Assembly: GCF_001187505.1 (NCBI RefSeq)
Contig: NZ_CP012150.1
Location: 2,356,001-2,420,000 of the forward strand
DNA: 64,000 nt
DNA from: Mycolicibacterium goodii
Lineage (GTDB): Bacteria; Actinomycetota; Actinomycetes; Mycobacteriales; Mycobacteriaceae
Direction of reading: 5' to 3'
Part shown: positions 50,339 to 59,488 of the stretch, piece after piece
How the letters are laid out: each line of letters begins with the position of its first letter
Numbering within the stretch: the stretch's first letter is position 1
The notes under the pieces: model-generated
What the model was told of the DNA's origin: nothing
Database searches by the model: none
Seen by the model: the letters and a program-made list of their open reading frames with translations, nothing else
Position numbers and translations under genes: made by a program

Positions 50339-51532
50339 CTACCGGTTCACTCGGGGCAGGCCGAGCGCGACCATGCCGATGATGTCTCGTTGGATCTCGT
50401 TGGTGCCGCCGCCGAAGGTCAGGATCAACGCCGAACGGTGGAACCGCTCGATCCGGCCGCGCAGCAGTGCACCGCGGGTGTCCCCGCGCAGCGTCGCCGA
50501 GGTGCCGAGCACCTCCATGAGCAGCCGGTAGGCCTCGGTCGCCAACTCGGTGCCGTACACCTTGGCCGCCGACGCGTCGGCAGGTGACGGCGCGGACTCG
50601 GTCGAGGCGAGTTCCCAGTTGACGAGTTTGAGCACCTCGGCCTTGGCGTGCACGCGGGCCAGGTTGAGCTGCACCCACTCCGAGTCGATCAACCGCTTGC
50701 CGTGCACGTCCTTGGTGTTCTGGGCCCACTCCCGCACCCCGCCCAGTGCGACGTAGATGGGCTGGGCCGATACGAGTGCCACCCGCTCGTGGTTGAGCTG
50801 GTTGGTCACGAGTTTCCAGCCCTGGTTCTCCTCGCCGACCAGATTGGTCACCGGCACGCGCACGTCCTGGTAGTAGGTGGCGCTGGTGTCCACCCCGGAC
50901 ATGGTGTGCACCGGCGTCCAGGAGAAGCCCTCGGCCGTGGTCGGGACGATGAGCATCGAGATGCCGCGGTGCTTCTTGGCCTCGGGGTTTGTGCGCACCG
51001 CGAGCCACACATAGTCGGCGTAGGCGATCAGGCTGGTCCACATCTTCTGGCCGTTGATGACGTACTCGTCGCCGTCGCGCACCGCGGTGGTGCGCAGCGA
51101 TGCCAGGTCGGTGCCCGCGCCCGGTTCGGAATAGCCGATCGAGAAGTGCAACTCGCCCGATGCGATCTTGGGCAGGAAGTAGTTCTTCTGCTCCTCGGTG
51201 CCGAACGCCATGATCGTCGGCGCGACGCTGTTGATGGTGAGGAACGGCACCGGCGCACCCGCGATCGCGGCCTCGTCGGTGAAGATCAGCCCGTCCATCG
51301 GCGGGCGGGCCTGACCGCCGAATTCCTTGGGCCAGGACAGCGTGAGCCACCCGTCCTTGCCCATCTGCGCGACGGTCTCGCGGTAGACGTTGCCGCGGCC
51401 CATCTCGCCTTCGGATGAGCCGAGCGCCTCCACCCGTTCCGGCGTCATCAACTTGGCGAAGTACGCGCGCAGCTCGCGGCGCAACTCCTCCTGCTCGGGG
51501 GTGTATCCGATCCGCATCTGCTGCATCCTCAC
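50339..51532 (-). CDS. fadE26: acyl-CoA dehydrogenase FadE26 (ChsE4)
   Basis: A 397-residue acyl-CoA dehydrogenase subunit. FAD-contact segments include SIGYSEPGAGTDLASLRT and MWTSLIAYADYVWLAVRT (middle domain), and FGGGTNEIQRDIIG in the C-terminal helix domain. With FadE27 it forms a heterotetramer oxidising the sterol side chain. I used ATG 51532; an in-frame ATG at 51526 or 51517 is also possible. It heads the operon 29 bp from a KstR operator and is divergent from fdxD. Confidence 0.91.
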   Translation of the reverse strand: MRMQQMRIGYTPEQEELRRELRAYFAKLMTPERVEALGSSEGEMGRGNVYRETVAQMGKDGWLTLSWPKEFGGQARPPMDGLIFTDEAAIAGAPVPFLTINSVAPTIMAFGTEEQKNYFLPKIASGELHFSIGYSEPGAGTDLASLRTTAVRDGDEYVINGQKMWTSLIAYADYVWLAVRTNPEAKKHRGISMLIVPTTAEGFSWTPVHTMSGVDTSATYYQDVRVPVTNLVGEENQGWKLVTNQLNHERVALVSAQPIYVALGGVREWAQNTKDVHGKRLIDSEWVQLNLARVHAKAEVLKLVNWELASTESAPSPADASAAKVYGTELATEAYRLLMEVLGTSATLRGDTRGALLRGRIERFHRSALILTFGGGTNEIQRDIIGMVALGLPRVNR

Positions 51533-51561
51533 TGCTCAAACGACCTGACTTCCCACCCGGT

Positions 51562-51575
51562 TGTAACACGTTCTA
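51562..51575. promoter_or_regulatory. KstR operator, fadE26/fdxD divergent promoter
   Basis: TGTAACACGTTCTA matches TNNAACNNGTTNNA. It is 29 bp from the fadE26 ATG and 106 bp before the fdxD ATG. Confidence 0.87.
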
Positions 51576-51681
51576 GTCTTGGGGTCCAGACCGGTGGTTG
51601 GCCGTCTCCGGTCGGATCGGGTCGTATTCTGTGGCTGCGTGCCCCCAGCCCGGTGCGCGCACACGCCTTGAGGAGGTCGTC

Positions 51682-51873
51682 ATGCGAGTTGAAGTTGACC
51701 GCGATCGCTGCGAAGGCAACGCGGTGTGCGTGGGAATTGCCCCGGATCTGTTCGAACTCGACGACGAGGACTACGCGGTGGTGAAATCCGATCCGGTGCC
51801 CGCCGATCAGGAGGATCTGGCCGATCAGGCGGTCCACGAGTGCCCCAGGGCCGCGCTGATCCGCAAAGACTAG
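51682..51873 (+). CDS. fdxD: 3Fe-4S ferredoxin FdxD
   Basis: A 63-residue ferredoxin. Cluster ligands are Cys10, Cys16 (C-x5-C) and Cys54 followed by Pro. No Cys stands at the fourth position, so a [3Fe-4S] cluster is expected. Such ferredoxins feed electrons to P450s; CYP142 and other sterol P450s are candidates. ATG 51682 has AGGAGG 5 bases upstream. It is first gene of an fdxD-hsd4A unit facing fadE26. Confidence 0.9.
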   Translation: MRVEVDRDRCEGNAVCVGIAPDLFELDDEDYAVVKSDPVPADQEDLADQAVHECPRAALIRKD

Positions 51874-51915
51874 AGGCATTCATAAATTGACCCAGCCGCG
51901 CACCCGAGGAGCCGC

Positions 51916-52866
51916 ATGACCAACGACACGCACCCCGCCGATCAGAAAGCCGGGAACGACGCCGGTCTCGATCTGTCCGGAAAGGTCGCCATCGTCACCG
52001 GCGCCGCCGCGGGCCTCGGCCGCGCCGAGGCGATCGGTCTGGCCCAGTCCGGCGCCACCGTCGTCGTCAACGACATCGCGGGCGCGCTGGAGCGGTCCGA
52101 CGTGCTCGACGAGATCGCCGCGGCCGGATCCAAGGGTGTGGCCGTCGCGGGTGACATCAGCCGGCGGTCCACGGCCGACGAGCTCATCGAGACCGCCGAC
52201 GGGCTCGGCGGCCTTGGCATCGTCGTCAACAACGCGGGCATCACGCGCGACCGCATCCTGTTCAACATGACCGACGAGGAGTGGGACTCGGTCATCGCGG
52301 TCCACCTGCGCGGGCACTTCCTGCTGACCCGCAACGCCGCCGCGTACTGGCGCGGGCAGGCCAAGGCCGGGGACGGGACGGTCTACGGCCGCGTCATCAA
52401 CACCTCGTCGGAGGCCGGGCTGTCCGGCCCGGTCGGCCAGCCCAACTACGGCGCCGCCAAGGCGGGCATCACCGCGCTCACCCTCTCGGCGGCCAGGGCA
52501 CTCGAGCGGTTCGGGGTCAGGGCCAACGCGATCGCGCCAAGGGCGCGCACCGCGATGACGGCCGGTGTGTTCGGCGACGCGCCCGAGCTTCCCAAGGGGC
52601 AGATCGACCCGCTCTCCACCGATCACGTCGTGACGCTCGTGCGGTTCCTCGCGGCACCGGCCTCAGAAGGTGTGAACGGTCAGCTGTTCATCGTTTATGG
52701 TCCATCTGTCACCTTGGTCGCGGCGCCCACCGCCGAGACGCAGTTCGTCGCCGACGCCGACGCGTGGGAACCGTCAGACCTGAGCGTGACGCTGCGGGAC
52801 TACTTTGCTGATCGGGATCCGGAGCGTGGGTTCTCGGCGACTGCACTGATGCAGTCGCGAGACTGA
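51916..52866 (+). CDS. hsd4A: beta-hydroxyacyl-CoA dehydrogenase Hsd4A
   Basis: A 316-residue SDR. The cofactor motif is VTGAAAGLGRAEAIG (about residues 24-38), with NNAG (near 109) and the catalytic YGAAKAGI Tyr-x-x-x-Lys (near 180). The orthologue Rv3502c is the 17-beta-HSD type 4-like dehydrogenase oxidising 22-hydroxy C24 steroid-CoA in side-chain beta-oxidation. It follows fdxD at 42 bp and precedes the mce4 promoter. Confidence 0.9.
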   Translation: MTNDTHPADQKAGNDAGLDLSGKVAIVTGAAAGLGRAEAIGLAQSGATVVVNDIAGALERSDVLDEIAAAGSKGVAVAGDISRRSTADELIETADGLGGLGIVVNNAGITRDRILFNMTDEEWDSVIAVHLRGHFLLTRNAAAYWRGQAKAGDGTVYGRVINTSSEAGLSGPVGQPNYGAAKAGITALTLSAARALERFGVRANAIAPRARTAMTAGVFGDAPELPKGQIDPLSTDHVVTLVRFLAAPASEGVNGQLFIVYGPSVTLVAAPTAETQFVADADAWEPSDLSVTLRDYFADRDPERGFSATALMQSRD

Positions 52867-52897
52867 CAGTCTCAATTGTCGGTCGTCCGAGGACAAG

Positions 52898-52911
52898 TAG
52901 AACGCGTTTCA
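52898..52911. promoter_or_regulatory. KstR operator upstream of mce4 operon
   Basis: TAGAACGCGTTTCA matches all fixed positions of TNNAACNNGTTNNA. It is 231 bp upstream of the yrbE4A TTG, in the 276-bp gap after hsd4A. Confidence 0.8.
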
Positions 52912-52986
52912 GATTTCGGTTGGCTGCATGTGCCCCGAAATGGGAAGACGCTGGGGTTTTCCTGAGATTCGCTGTTCTTTGACACT

Positions 52987-53000
52987 GCGAACTTGTTCTA
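52987..53000. promoter_or_regulatory. near-consensus KstR-like site, mce4 promoter
   Basis: GCGAACTTGTTCTA has the AAC-N2-GTT core and the 3' A, but G instead of the first T. It lies 89 bp from the first site (start to start) and 142 bp upstream of yrbE4A. It could be a second, weaker operator. Confidence 0.45.
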
Positions 53001-53142
53001 GTTAGTATGATCCGGCTCACGTGAGCGCGATGTCAGATCAGGGGTGGGACAGTCGTCGATCCGGCGGCTCGGAACTTTCGCCGGAGTGAATTTCGGCGAG
53101 GGTAGAGTCTCCACCCCCCGCCCCAAATGAACGGAGCTGAGG

Positions 53143-53907
53143 TTGATCGAACAGCTTGCGGTTCCAGCCCGGGCCGTGGGCGGTTTCGTCGAGATGTCCC
53201 TGGACACCTTCGCCAAGATCTTCCGGAGGCCGTTTCAGCTCAAGGAGTTCCTCGACCAGACCTGGATGATCGCCCGCGTCTCGTTGGTGCCGACGCTGCT
53301 GGTGGCCATCCCGTTCACCGTGCTGGTCGCGTTCACACTGAACATCCTGCTGCGTGAGATCGGCGCCGCCGACCTGTCCGGTGCGGGCACGGCCTTCGGC
53401 ACCATCACCCAGCTCGGTCCGGTGGTGACCGTGCTTGTCGTCGCGGGCGCCGGCGCGACGGCGATCTGCGCCGACCTGGGCGCACGCACCATCCGCGAGG
53501 AGATCGACGCCATGCGGGTGCTCGGCATCGACCCGATCCAACGGCTCGTGGTGCCCCGCGTGCTGGCGTCCACCTTCGTGGCGCTGCTGCTCAACGGTCT
53601 GGTGTGCGCCATCGGCCTCGCCGGGGGCTATGTGTTCTCGGTCTTCCTGCAGGGCGTCAACCCCGGCGCCTTCATCAACGGCCTGACCGTGCTCACCGGT
53701 CTCGGTGAGCTGGTGCTCGCCGAGATCAAGGCGCTGCTGTTCGGGGTCGTCGCGGGATTGGTGGGCTGCTACCGCGGCCTGACCGTCAAGGGCGGGCCCA
53801 AAGGTGTGGGTAACGCCGTCAACGAGACCGTGGTCTATGCGTTCATCTGTCTGTTCGTGATCAATGTGATCATGACCGCAATCGGCGTCAGGGTGCTCAC
53901 ACCATGA
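53143..53907 (+). CDS. yrbE4A: Mce4 transporter permease YrbE4A
   Basis: A 254-residue MlaE/YrbE integral membrane permease with about five to six spans. It contains the family's core GPVVTVLVVAGAGATAICADLGARTIREEIDAM segment (seen in two parts), where the coupling helix with EEIDAM contacts the ATPase. With YrbE4B and a separately encoded MceG-type ATPase it forms the sterol importer base. The start TTG 53143 has ACGGAGCTGAGG upstream. A cytoplasmic N-terminal helix precedes span 1. Confidence 0.9.
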   Translation: MIEQLAVPARAVGGFVEMSLDTFAKIFRRPFQLKEFLDQTWMIARVSLVPTLLVAIPFTVLVAFTLNILLREIGAADLSGAGTAFGTITQLGPVVTVLVVAGAGATAICADLGARTIREEIDAMRVLGIDPIQRLVVPRVLASTFVALLLNGLVCAIGLAGGYVFSVFLQGVNPGAFINGLTVLTGLGELVLAEIKALLFGVVAGLVGCYRGLTVKGGPKGVGNAVNETVVYAFICLFVINVIMTAIGVRVLTP

Positions 53908-53962
53908 CGGATGCACGAGCGGAACGCGCCATGATGGCTGCTTGCGCAAAAAAGAGACGCCG

Positions 53963-54805
53963 ATGAGTTACGACGCCACGCTGCGATTCCGCCGCCTGTT
54001 CCGTGGGGTGCCCAGGACCGTCGACACGGTCGGCGAGCAGGCCCTGTTCTACGGCGAGACCATGCGGTACCTGCCGAACGCCTTCACGCGGTACCGCAAG
54101 GAGACCATCCGACTGGTCGCCGAGATGACCATGGGCGCGGGAGCGCTGGTGATGATCGGCGGCACCGTCGGGGTCGCGGCATTCCTCACGCTGGCGTCCG
54201 GCGGCGTCATCGCGGTGCAGGGCTACTCGTCGCTGGGCAACATCGGCATCGAGGCCCTCACCGGCTTCCTGTCGGCCTTCCTCAACGTGCGCATCGTCGC
54301 GCCGGTCATCGCCGGGATCGCGCTCGCGGCCACCATCGGCGCGGGCGCCACGGCCCAGCTCGGGGCGATGCGCGTGGCCGAGGAGATCGACGCCGTCGAA
54401 TCGATGGCCGTGCACGCCGTGTCCTACCTGGTGTCGACGCGGCTGCTGGCCGGCCTCATCGCGATCGTGCCGCTGTACTCGCTGTCGGTGCTCGCGGCGT
54501 TCTTCGCGGCGCGGTTCACGACGGTGTTCATCAACGGGCAGTCCGCGGGCCTCTACGACCACTACTTCAACACCTTCCTGATCCCCAGCGACCTGCTGTG
54601 GTCGTTCCTGCAGGCCATCGTGATGGCGATCGCCGTCATGCTCGTGCACACCTACTACGGCTACAACGCCTCCGGCGGCCCGGTGGGGGTCGGGATCGCG
54701 GTGGGGCAGGCCGTGCGCACCTCGCTGATCGTCGTCGTCACCATCACCCTGTTCATCTCACTCGCCGTCTACGGCGCGTCCGGCAACTTCAACCTCTCGG
54801 GGTAG
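53963..54805 (+). CDS. yrbE4B: Mce4 transporter permease YrbE4B
   Basis: A 280-residue MlaE/YrbE permease, the second of the pair. Its conserved region includes GAGATAQLGAMRVAEEIDAVE and several spans. I chose ATG 53963 (MSYDATLRF), the position used by homologues; an in-frame TTG at 53942 would add seven residues. It begins 55 bp after yrbE4A and ends 6 bp before mce4A. Confidence 0.9.
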   Translation: MSYDATLRFRRLFRGVPRTVDTVGEQALFYGETMRYLPNAFTRYRKETIRLVAEMTMGAGALVMIGGTVGVAAFLTLASGGVIAVQGYSSLGNIGIEALTGFLSAFLNVRIVAPVIAGIALAATIGAGATAQLGAMRVAEEIDAVESMAVHAVSYLVSTRLLAGLIAIVPLYSLSVLAAFFAARFTTVFINGQSAGLYDHYFNTFLIPSDLLWSFLQAIVMAIAVMLVHTYYGYNASGGPVGVGIAVGQAVRTSLIVVVTITLFISLAVYGASGNFNLSG

Positions 54806-54811
54806 AACACC

Positions 54812-56014
54812 ATGTCGAACGGAAACGCCAAACGCAGCCACGTGCGGATCGCGGCCGCCGTCCTGGCGGCGATCGTGCTCGCCGCGGTCGTGTTCACCTA
54901 CCTGTCCTACTCGGCCGCGTTCACCCCCACCGACAAGGTCACGGTCACCGCGCCGCGCGCGGGCCTGGTGATGGAACGCGATGCGAAGGTCAAGTACCGC
55001 GGCATCCAGATCGGCAAGGTGACCGACATCGAATACGCGGGTCGCGAGGCGAGGCTCACGCTGTCGCTCAAGCGCGGTGAGATGCAGTACATCCCGTCGA
55101 ATGCGACCGTGCGGATCGCGGGCAACACGATCTTCGGCGCCAAGTCCGTCGAGTTCCTGCCGCCCGAGCAGGCCGCCGACACGCCGCTGCGCCCGGGCAC
55201 CAACGTCCCGGTGGGCGACGTGCAGCTCGAGGTCAACACGCTGTTCCAGACGCTGTCGGACCTGCTCGACAAGATCGACCCGGTGAGCCTCAACGGCACG
55301 CTGACAGCACTGGGCGAGGGTCTGCGCGGGCACGGCGACGATCTCGGCGCGACCCTGGCCGGGTTGAACACGCTGCTGGCGCAGCTCAACCCCAAGCTGC
55401 CCACCCTGCAGGAGGACTTCGCCAAGGCGGCCGGTGTCGCCAACATCTACGGTGACGCCGGACCCGACATCGCCGAGGTGATCGGCAACGTCCCCGACCT
55501 GAACCGGACCATCGTCGATGAGCGGGCCAACCTCGATGCCACGCTGCTGGCCGCGACCGGCCTGGCCAACAACGGCACCGCGACACTGCAGCCCGCCGCC
55601 GACAACTACATCGCGGCCATCCAGCGGCTGCGGGCCCCGCTCAAGGTCGCAGGCGACTACTCTCCGGAGTTCGGCTGCATCCTGCAGGGCACGGCCATCG
55701 CGGTCGACCGGTTCGCCCCGATCATCGGTGGTATCCGGCCGGGCCTGTTCGTGGCGTCCAACTTCCTGCCGGGGGCGCCCGCGTACACCTATCCCGAGAG
55801 CCTGCCGATCGTGAACGCCTCGGGCGGGCCGAACTGCCGAGGCCTGCCCGATGTGCCGTCCAAGCAGTTCGGTGGCAGCTGGTATCACACGCCGTTCCTG
55901 GTCACCGACAACGCCTACGTGCCGTTCCAGCCGAACACCGAACTGCAGTTCGACGCGCCCGCGACGCTGCAGTTCCTGTTCAACGGTGCGTTCGCCGAAA
56001 GGGACGACTTCTAG
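54812..56014 (+). CDS. mce4A: Mce4A substrate-binding/tunnel protein
   Basis: A 400-residue MCE-family protein. It has an N-terminal membrane anchor or uncleaved signal (about residues 10-30), an MCE/MlaD domain (about 38-115: KVTVTAPRAGLVMERDAKVKYRGIQIG in two pieces) and a helical extension that forms the tunnel in Mce complexes. It is part of the periplasm-spanning hexameric lipid channel that delivers cholesterol to YrbE4A/B. It directly abuts mce4B (TAGATG). Confidence 0.92.
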   Translation: MSNGNAKRSHVRIAAAVLAAIVLAAVVFTYLSYSAAFTPTDKVTVTAPRAGLVMERDAKVKYRGIQIGKVTDIEYAGREARLTLSLKRGEMQYIPSNATVRIAGNTIFGAKSVEFLPPEQAADTPLRPGTNVPVGDVQLEVNTLFQTLSDLLDKIDPVSLNGTLTALGEGLRGHGDDLGATLAGLNTLLAQLNPKLPTLQEDFAKAAGVANIYGDAGPDIAEVIGNVPDLNRTIVDERANLDATLLAATGLANNGTATLQPAADNYIAAIQRLRAPLKVAGDYSPEFGCILQGTAIAVDRFAPIIGGIRPGLFVASNFLPGAPAYTYPESLPIVNASGGPNCRGLPDVPSKQFGGSWYHTPFLVTDNAYVPFQPNTELQFDAPATLQFLFNGAFAERDDF

Positions 56015-57049
56015 ATGCGCCGCGACAGAACCATGCTCAAGGTCAGCATCTTCACGGTGGTGATGCTGCTGGTGGCCGCCGGGCTCGTGGTGGTCTTCGG
56101 CGAGTTCCGCTTCGCCGCGGGCAACACCTACCACGCCACGTTCGCCGAGGCCTCGCGACTGAAGGCCGGTCAGGACGTTCGCATCGCCGGCGTGCCGGTC
56201 GGGACGGTCAATTCCGTCAAACTGAACCCGGACAACACCGTCGACGTCGGTTTCGACGTCAACAAGCGCTACCAGCTGTACACCTCGAGCCGGGCCGTGG
56301 TGCGGTACGAGAACCTGGTCGGTGACCGGTACCTGGAGATCACCTCGGGGCCGGGGGAATTGCGCAAGCTCGCCCCGGGCAGCACCATCGCGCAGCAGAA
56401 CACCCAGCCCGCACTGGATCTCGACGCGCTCCTGGGCGGGCTGCGACCGGTTCTCAAAGGCCTCGACGGCGCCAAGATCAACGAGGTGTCCAACGCGGTG
56501 ATCGAACTGCTGCAGGGCCAGGGCGGTGCGCTGGCCAACCTGTTGACCAGCACGAGCGCGTTCACCCAGAACGTGGCGGCCCGCGACCAGCTGATCGGCG
56601 ACGTGATCACCAACCTCAACACCGTGCTGGGCACGGTCGACGAGAAAGGTTCGCAGTTCGACGCCAGCGTCGACGAACTGCAGAAACTGATCACCGGATT
56701 GGCCGAGGGGCGCGACCCGATCGCCGGTGCGATCCCGCCGCTCGCGTCGGCGGAGAGCGATCTGACCGAGATGCTGGAAACGTCGCGTCGGCCGCTGCAG
56801 GGCGTCATCGAGAACGCCCGGCCGCTCGCGCAACGAATGGACGAACGCAAGGCCGACATCAACAAGGTCATCGAACCGCTCGCCGAGAACTACCTGAGGC
56901 TCAACGCCCTCGGGGCCTACGGTTCGTTCTTCAACATCTATTACTGCTCGATCCGGATGAAGGTGAACGGGCCGGCGGGCAGCGACATCCTGATTCCGTT
57001 CGGCGGTCCGCCGGACCCGTCCAAGGGGAGGTGTTCGGAGAATGGCTAG
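56015..57049 (+). CDS. mce4B: Mce4B tunnel protein
   Basis: A 344-residue MCE protein with one N-terminal membrane anchor (about 8-28), an MCE domain (about 36-110, containing DVRIAGVPVGTVNSVKL) and a long helical region. It is the second subunit of the Mce4 hexameric channel. Its stop overlaps the mce4C ATG region by 8 bp, indicating translational coupling through the operon. Confidence 0.92.
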   Translation: MRRDRTMLKVSIFTVVMLLVAAGLVVVFGEFRFAAGNTYHATFAEASRLKAGQDVRIAGVPVGTVNSVKLNPDNTVDVGFDVNKRYQLYTSSRAVVRYENLVGDRYLEITSGPGELRKLAPGSTIAQQNTQPALDLDALLGGLRPVLKGLDGAKINEVSNAVIELLQGQGGALANLLTSTSAFTQNVAARDQLIGDVITNLNTVLGTVDEKGSQFDASVDELQKLITGLAEGRDPIAGAIPPLASAESDLTEMLETSRRPLQGVIENARPLAQRMDERKADINKVIEPLAENYLRLNALGAYGSFFNIYYCSIRMKVNGPAGSDILIPFGGPPDPSKGRCSENG

Positions 57050-58100
57050 CCTCGACAATGACAAGACGCTGCGCACCGGGATCTTCGGCATCGTCCTGGT
57101 GACCGCGGTCGTGCTGGTGTCGTTCGGATACACCGGTCTGCCGTTCTTCCCGCAGGGCAAGCCGTATGAGGCGTACTTCGCCGACGCCGGAGGTATCGAG
57201 ACGGGCAACGACGTCAACGTCTCCGGTATCACCGTCGGCAAGGTCACCGACGTGGCCCTGGCCGGTGACGCCGCGAAGGTCACCTTCACCGTCGACCGCA
57301 AGATCAAGGTGGGTGACCAGTCGCTGGTGGCGATCAAGACCGACACCGTGCTGGGACAGAAGTCGCTGTCGGTGACGCCGAAGGGCGCGGGCTCGCCGAC
57401 GGTGATCCCGTTGGGCCGCACCACAACTCCCTACACGTTGAACACCGCGCTGCAGGATCTCGGGCAGAACGTCGGCGAACTGGACAAGCCGCGCTTCGAA
57501 CAGGCGCTGCAGACGCTGACCGACACCATGCGCGACGCCACCCCGCAGTTGCGCGGCGCGCTCGACGGTGTGGCGAATTTGTCGCGCAGCCTCAACCGCC
57601 GCGACGAGGCGCTCGGGCAGCTGCTGACGCACGCCAAGCGCGTGTCGGACCTGCTGGCCCAACGGGCCGGGCAGGTCAACCAACTCATCACCGACGGCAA
57701 CATGCTCTTCGCCGCGCTCGACGAGCGCAGGCAGGCGCTGAGCACGCTGATCGCGGGCATCGACGACGTGTCGCGGCAGCTCTCGGGTTTCGTGGCCGAC
57801 AACCGCCGCGAGTTCAAGCCCGCGCTGGACAAGCTCAACCTGGTCATGGACAACCTGCTCGAGCGCCGCGAGCACATCGGCGAGGCACTGCGCCGGCTGC
57901 CTCCGTACGCCACGGCGCTGGGCGAGGTCGTCGGATCCGGACCCGGCTTCCAGATCAACCTGTACGGGGTGCCGCCCGCCTCGATGTCCGAAGTGCTGCT
58001 CGATACCTACTTCCAGCCCGGTAAATTGCCGGACAGTCTCGCCGACATGTTGCGCGGCTACATTTCCGAGCGGACGATCGTTAGGCCGAAATCGCCATGA
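57042..58100 (+). CDS. mce4C: Mce4C tunnel protein
   Basis: A 352-residue MCE protein with an N-terminal anchor (about 13-33), an MCE domain with ETGNDVNVSGITVGKVTDVAL and a helical tail rich in Asp/Leu/Arg (about 140-320). It overlaps mce4B by 8 bp and mce4D by 4 bp. It is predicted to be one strand of the hetero-hexameric sterol tunnel. Confidence 0.92.
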   Translation: MASLDNDKTLRTGIFGIVLVTAVVLVSFGYTGLPFFPQGKPYEAYFADAGGIETGNDVNVSGITVGKVTDVALAGDAAKVTFTVDRKIKVGDQSLVAIKTDTVLGQKSLSVTPKGAGSPTVIPLGRTTTPYTLNTALQDLGQNVGELDKPRFEQALQTLTDTMRDATPQLRGALDGVANLSRSLNRRDEALGQLLTHAKRVSDLLAQRAGQVNQLITDGNMLFAALDERRQALSTLIAGIDDVSRQLSGFVADNRREFKPALDKLNLVMDNLLERREHIGEALRRLPPYATALGEVVGSGPGFQINLYGVPPASMSEVLLDTYFQPGKLPDSLADMLRGYISERTIVRPKSP

Positions 58101-59488
58101 CACAGGACAATTCGGTGTCCAGCAGGACTCGCTGGATTCGTATCGCACTCGCCGCGATGCTGCTGGTGACGCTCGCGGTGGGGGTGTACCAGGTGTGGCC
58201 CTCGCGCGGCGGGCACACGCTGACGGCCTACTTCACCAATGCCGTCGGTCTGTACCCGGGCGATCAGGTGCGGGTGGTCGGCGTGCCCGTCGGCAGGATC
58301 GACTCGATCGAACCGCGGCCGTCGGACGTCAAGATCACCATGACGCTCGACCGCGGCATCAAGGTCCCCGCGGACGCCAAGGCGTTGATCATCGCGCCGA
58401 ACCTGGTGGCCGCCAGGTTCATTCAGCTCACCCCCGCCTACACCGAGGGCGAACAGATGGCCGACGGCGCCTCGATCGGGTTGGACCGCACCGCGGTCCC
58501 GGTCGAGTGGGACCAGGTCAAGGAGCAGCTCACGCAGCTGTCCGCCCAGCTCGGCCCGCAGCAGGGTTCCGTGCAGGGGCCGCTGGCGCAGGTGGTCAAC
58601 CAGGCCGCAGAAACCTTCGACGGCAACGGGGACTCGTTCCGCAACGCCCTGCGCGAGCTGTCGCAAACCGCCGGGCGGCTAGGGGATTCGCGTACCGACC
58701 TCTTCGGCACGGTGCGAAACCTGCAGATCCTCGTCGACGCGCTGTCGAACAGCAACGAACAGATCGTCCAGTTCACCAACCATGTGGCGTCGGTGTCGCA
58801 AGTGCTCGCCGACAGCGCCAGCGGGCTGGACAGCACGCTCGACACGCTCAACCAGGCGCTGTCCGATGTGCGCGGTTTCCTCAACGAGAGCAACGACGCG
58901 CTGATCGCCCAGGTGGGCAAGCTCGCCGACTTCACCCAGATCCTCACCGATCACAGTGACGACATCGAGCAGATCCTGCACATCACGCCCAACGGCCTGG
59001 CGAACTTCTACAACATCTACAACCCGGCCCAGGGCACCGTGGGTGGCCTGTTGTCGCTGCCGAACTTCGCCAACCCCGTGCAGTTCATCTGCGGCGGCAC
59101 GTTCGACACCGGCGCCAACCCGGACAACTACAAACGCGCCGAGATCTGCAGGCAGCGAATGGGTCCGGTGCTCAAGCGGATCACGATGAACTACCCGCCC
59201 GTGCTGTTCCACCCGATCAACAGCATCACCGCATACAAGGGGCAGATCATCTACGACACCCCGCAGACCCAGGCGAAGGCCGAGACCCCGGTGCCGTACC
59301 TGCAGTGGCAGAACGCGCCAGGCGTCACCGCGCCGCAGGTTCCCTCCGATGCCGCGCTGAGTGACTTCATCGTTCCGCCGGACCCGGCCACGGCCACCGC
59401 ACACGGCGGTCCGGCCTCGCCACCGGGACCGGCGCCGGGACCCGCGCCTGCCCCGCCGCCGCCCGCGAACACAGGTGCGGGCGGATGA
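58097..59488 (+). CDS. mce4D: Mce4D tunnel protein with Pro-rich C-terminus
   Basis: A 463-residue MCE protein with an N-terminal anchor (about 13-35), an MCE domain (YPGDQVRVVGVPVGRIDSIE, about 49-68) and a helical stretch to about residue 330. It ends in a Pro/Ala/Gly-rich tail (about 430-463). Low-complexity tails are common in MceD subunits; their role is unknown. It overlaps mce4C and mce4E by 4 bp each. Confidence 0.92.
   Translation: MTQDNSVSSRTRWIRIALAAMLLVTLAVGVYQVWPSRGGHTLTAYFTNAVGLYPGDQVRVVGVPVGRIDSIEPRPSDVKITMTLDRGIKVPADAKALIIAPNLVAARFIQLTPAYTEGEQMADGASIGLDRTAVPVEWDQVKEQLTQLSAQLGPQQGSVQGPLAQVVNQAAETFDGNGDSFRNALRELSQTAGRLGDSRTDLFGTVRNLQILVDALSNSNEQIVQFTNHVASVSQVLADSASGLDSTLDTLNQALSDVRGFLNESNDALIAQVGKLADFTQILTDHSDDIEQILHITPNGLANFYNIYNPAQGTVGGLLSLPNFANPVQFICGGTFDTGANPDNYKRAEICRQRMGPVLKRITMNYPPVLFHPINSITAYKGQIIYDTPQTQAKAETPVPYLQWQNAPGVTAPQVPSDAALSDFIVPPDPATATAHGGPASPPGPAPGPAPAPPPPANTGAGG

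Noticed and set aside
54758..57424. 888-codon open frame on the - strand across mce4A-mce4C
   Set aside because: It is antisense to well-supported Mce genes, has no family motif and has a composition typical of shadow frames in GC-rich coding DNA.
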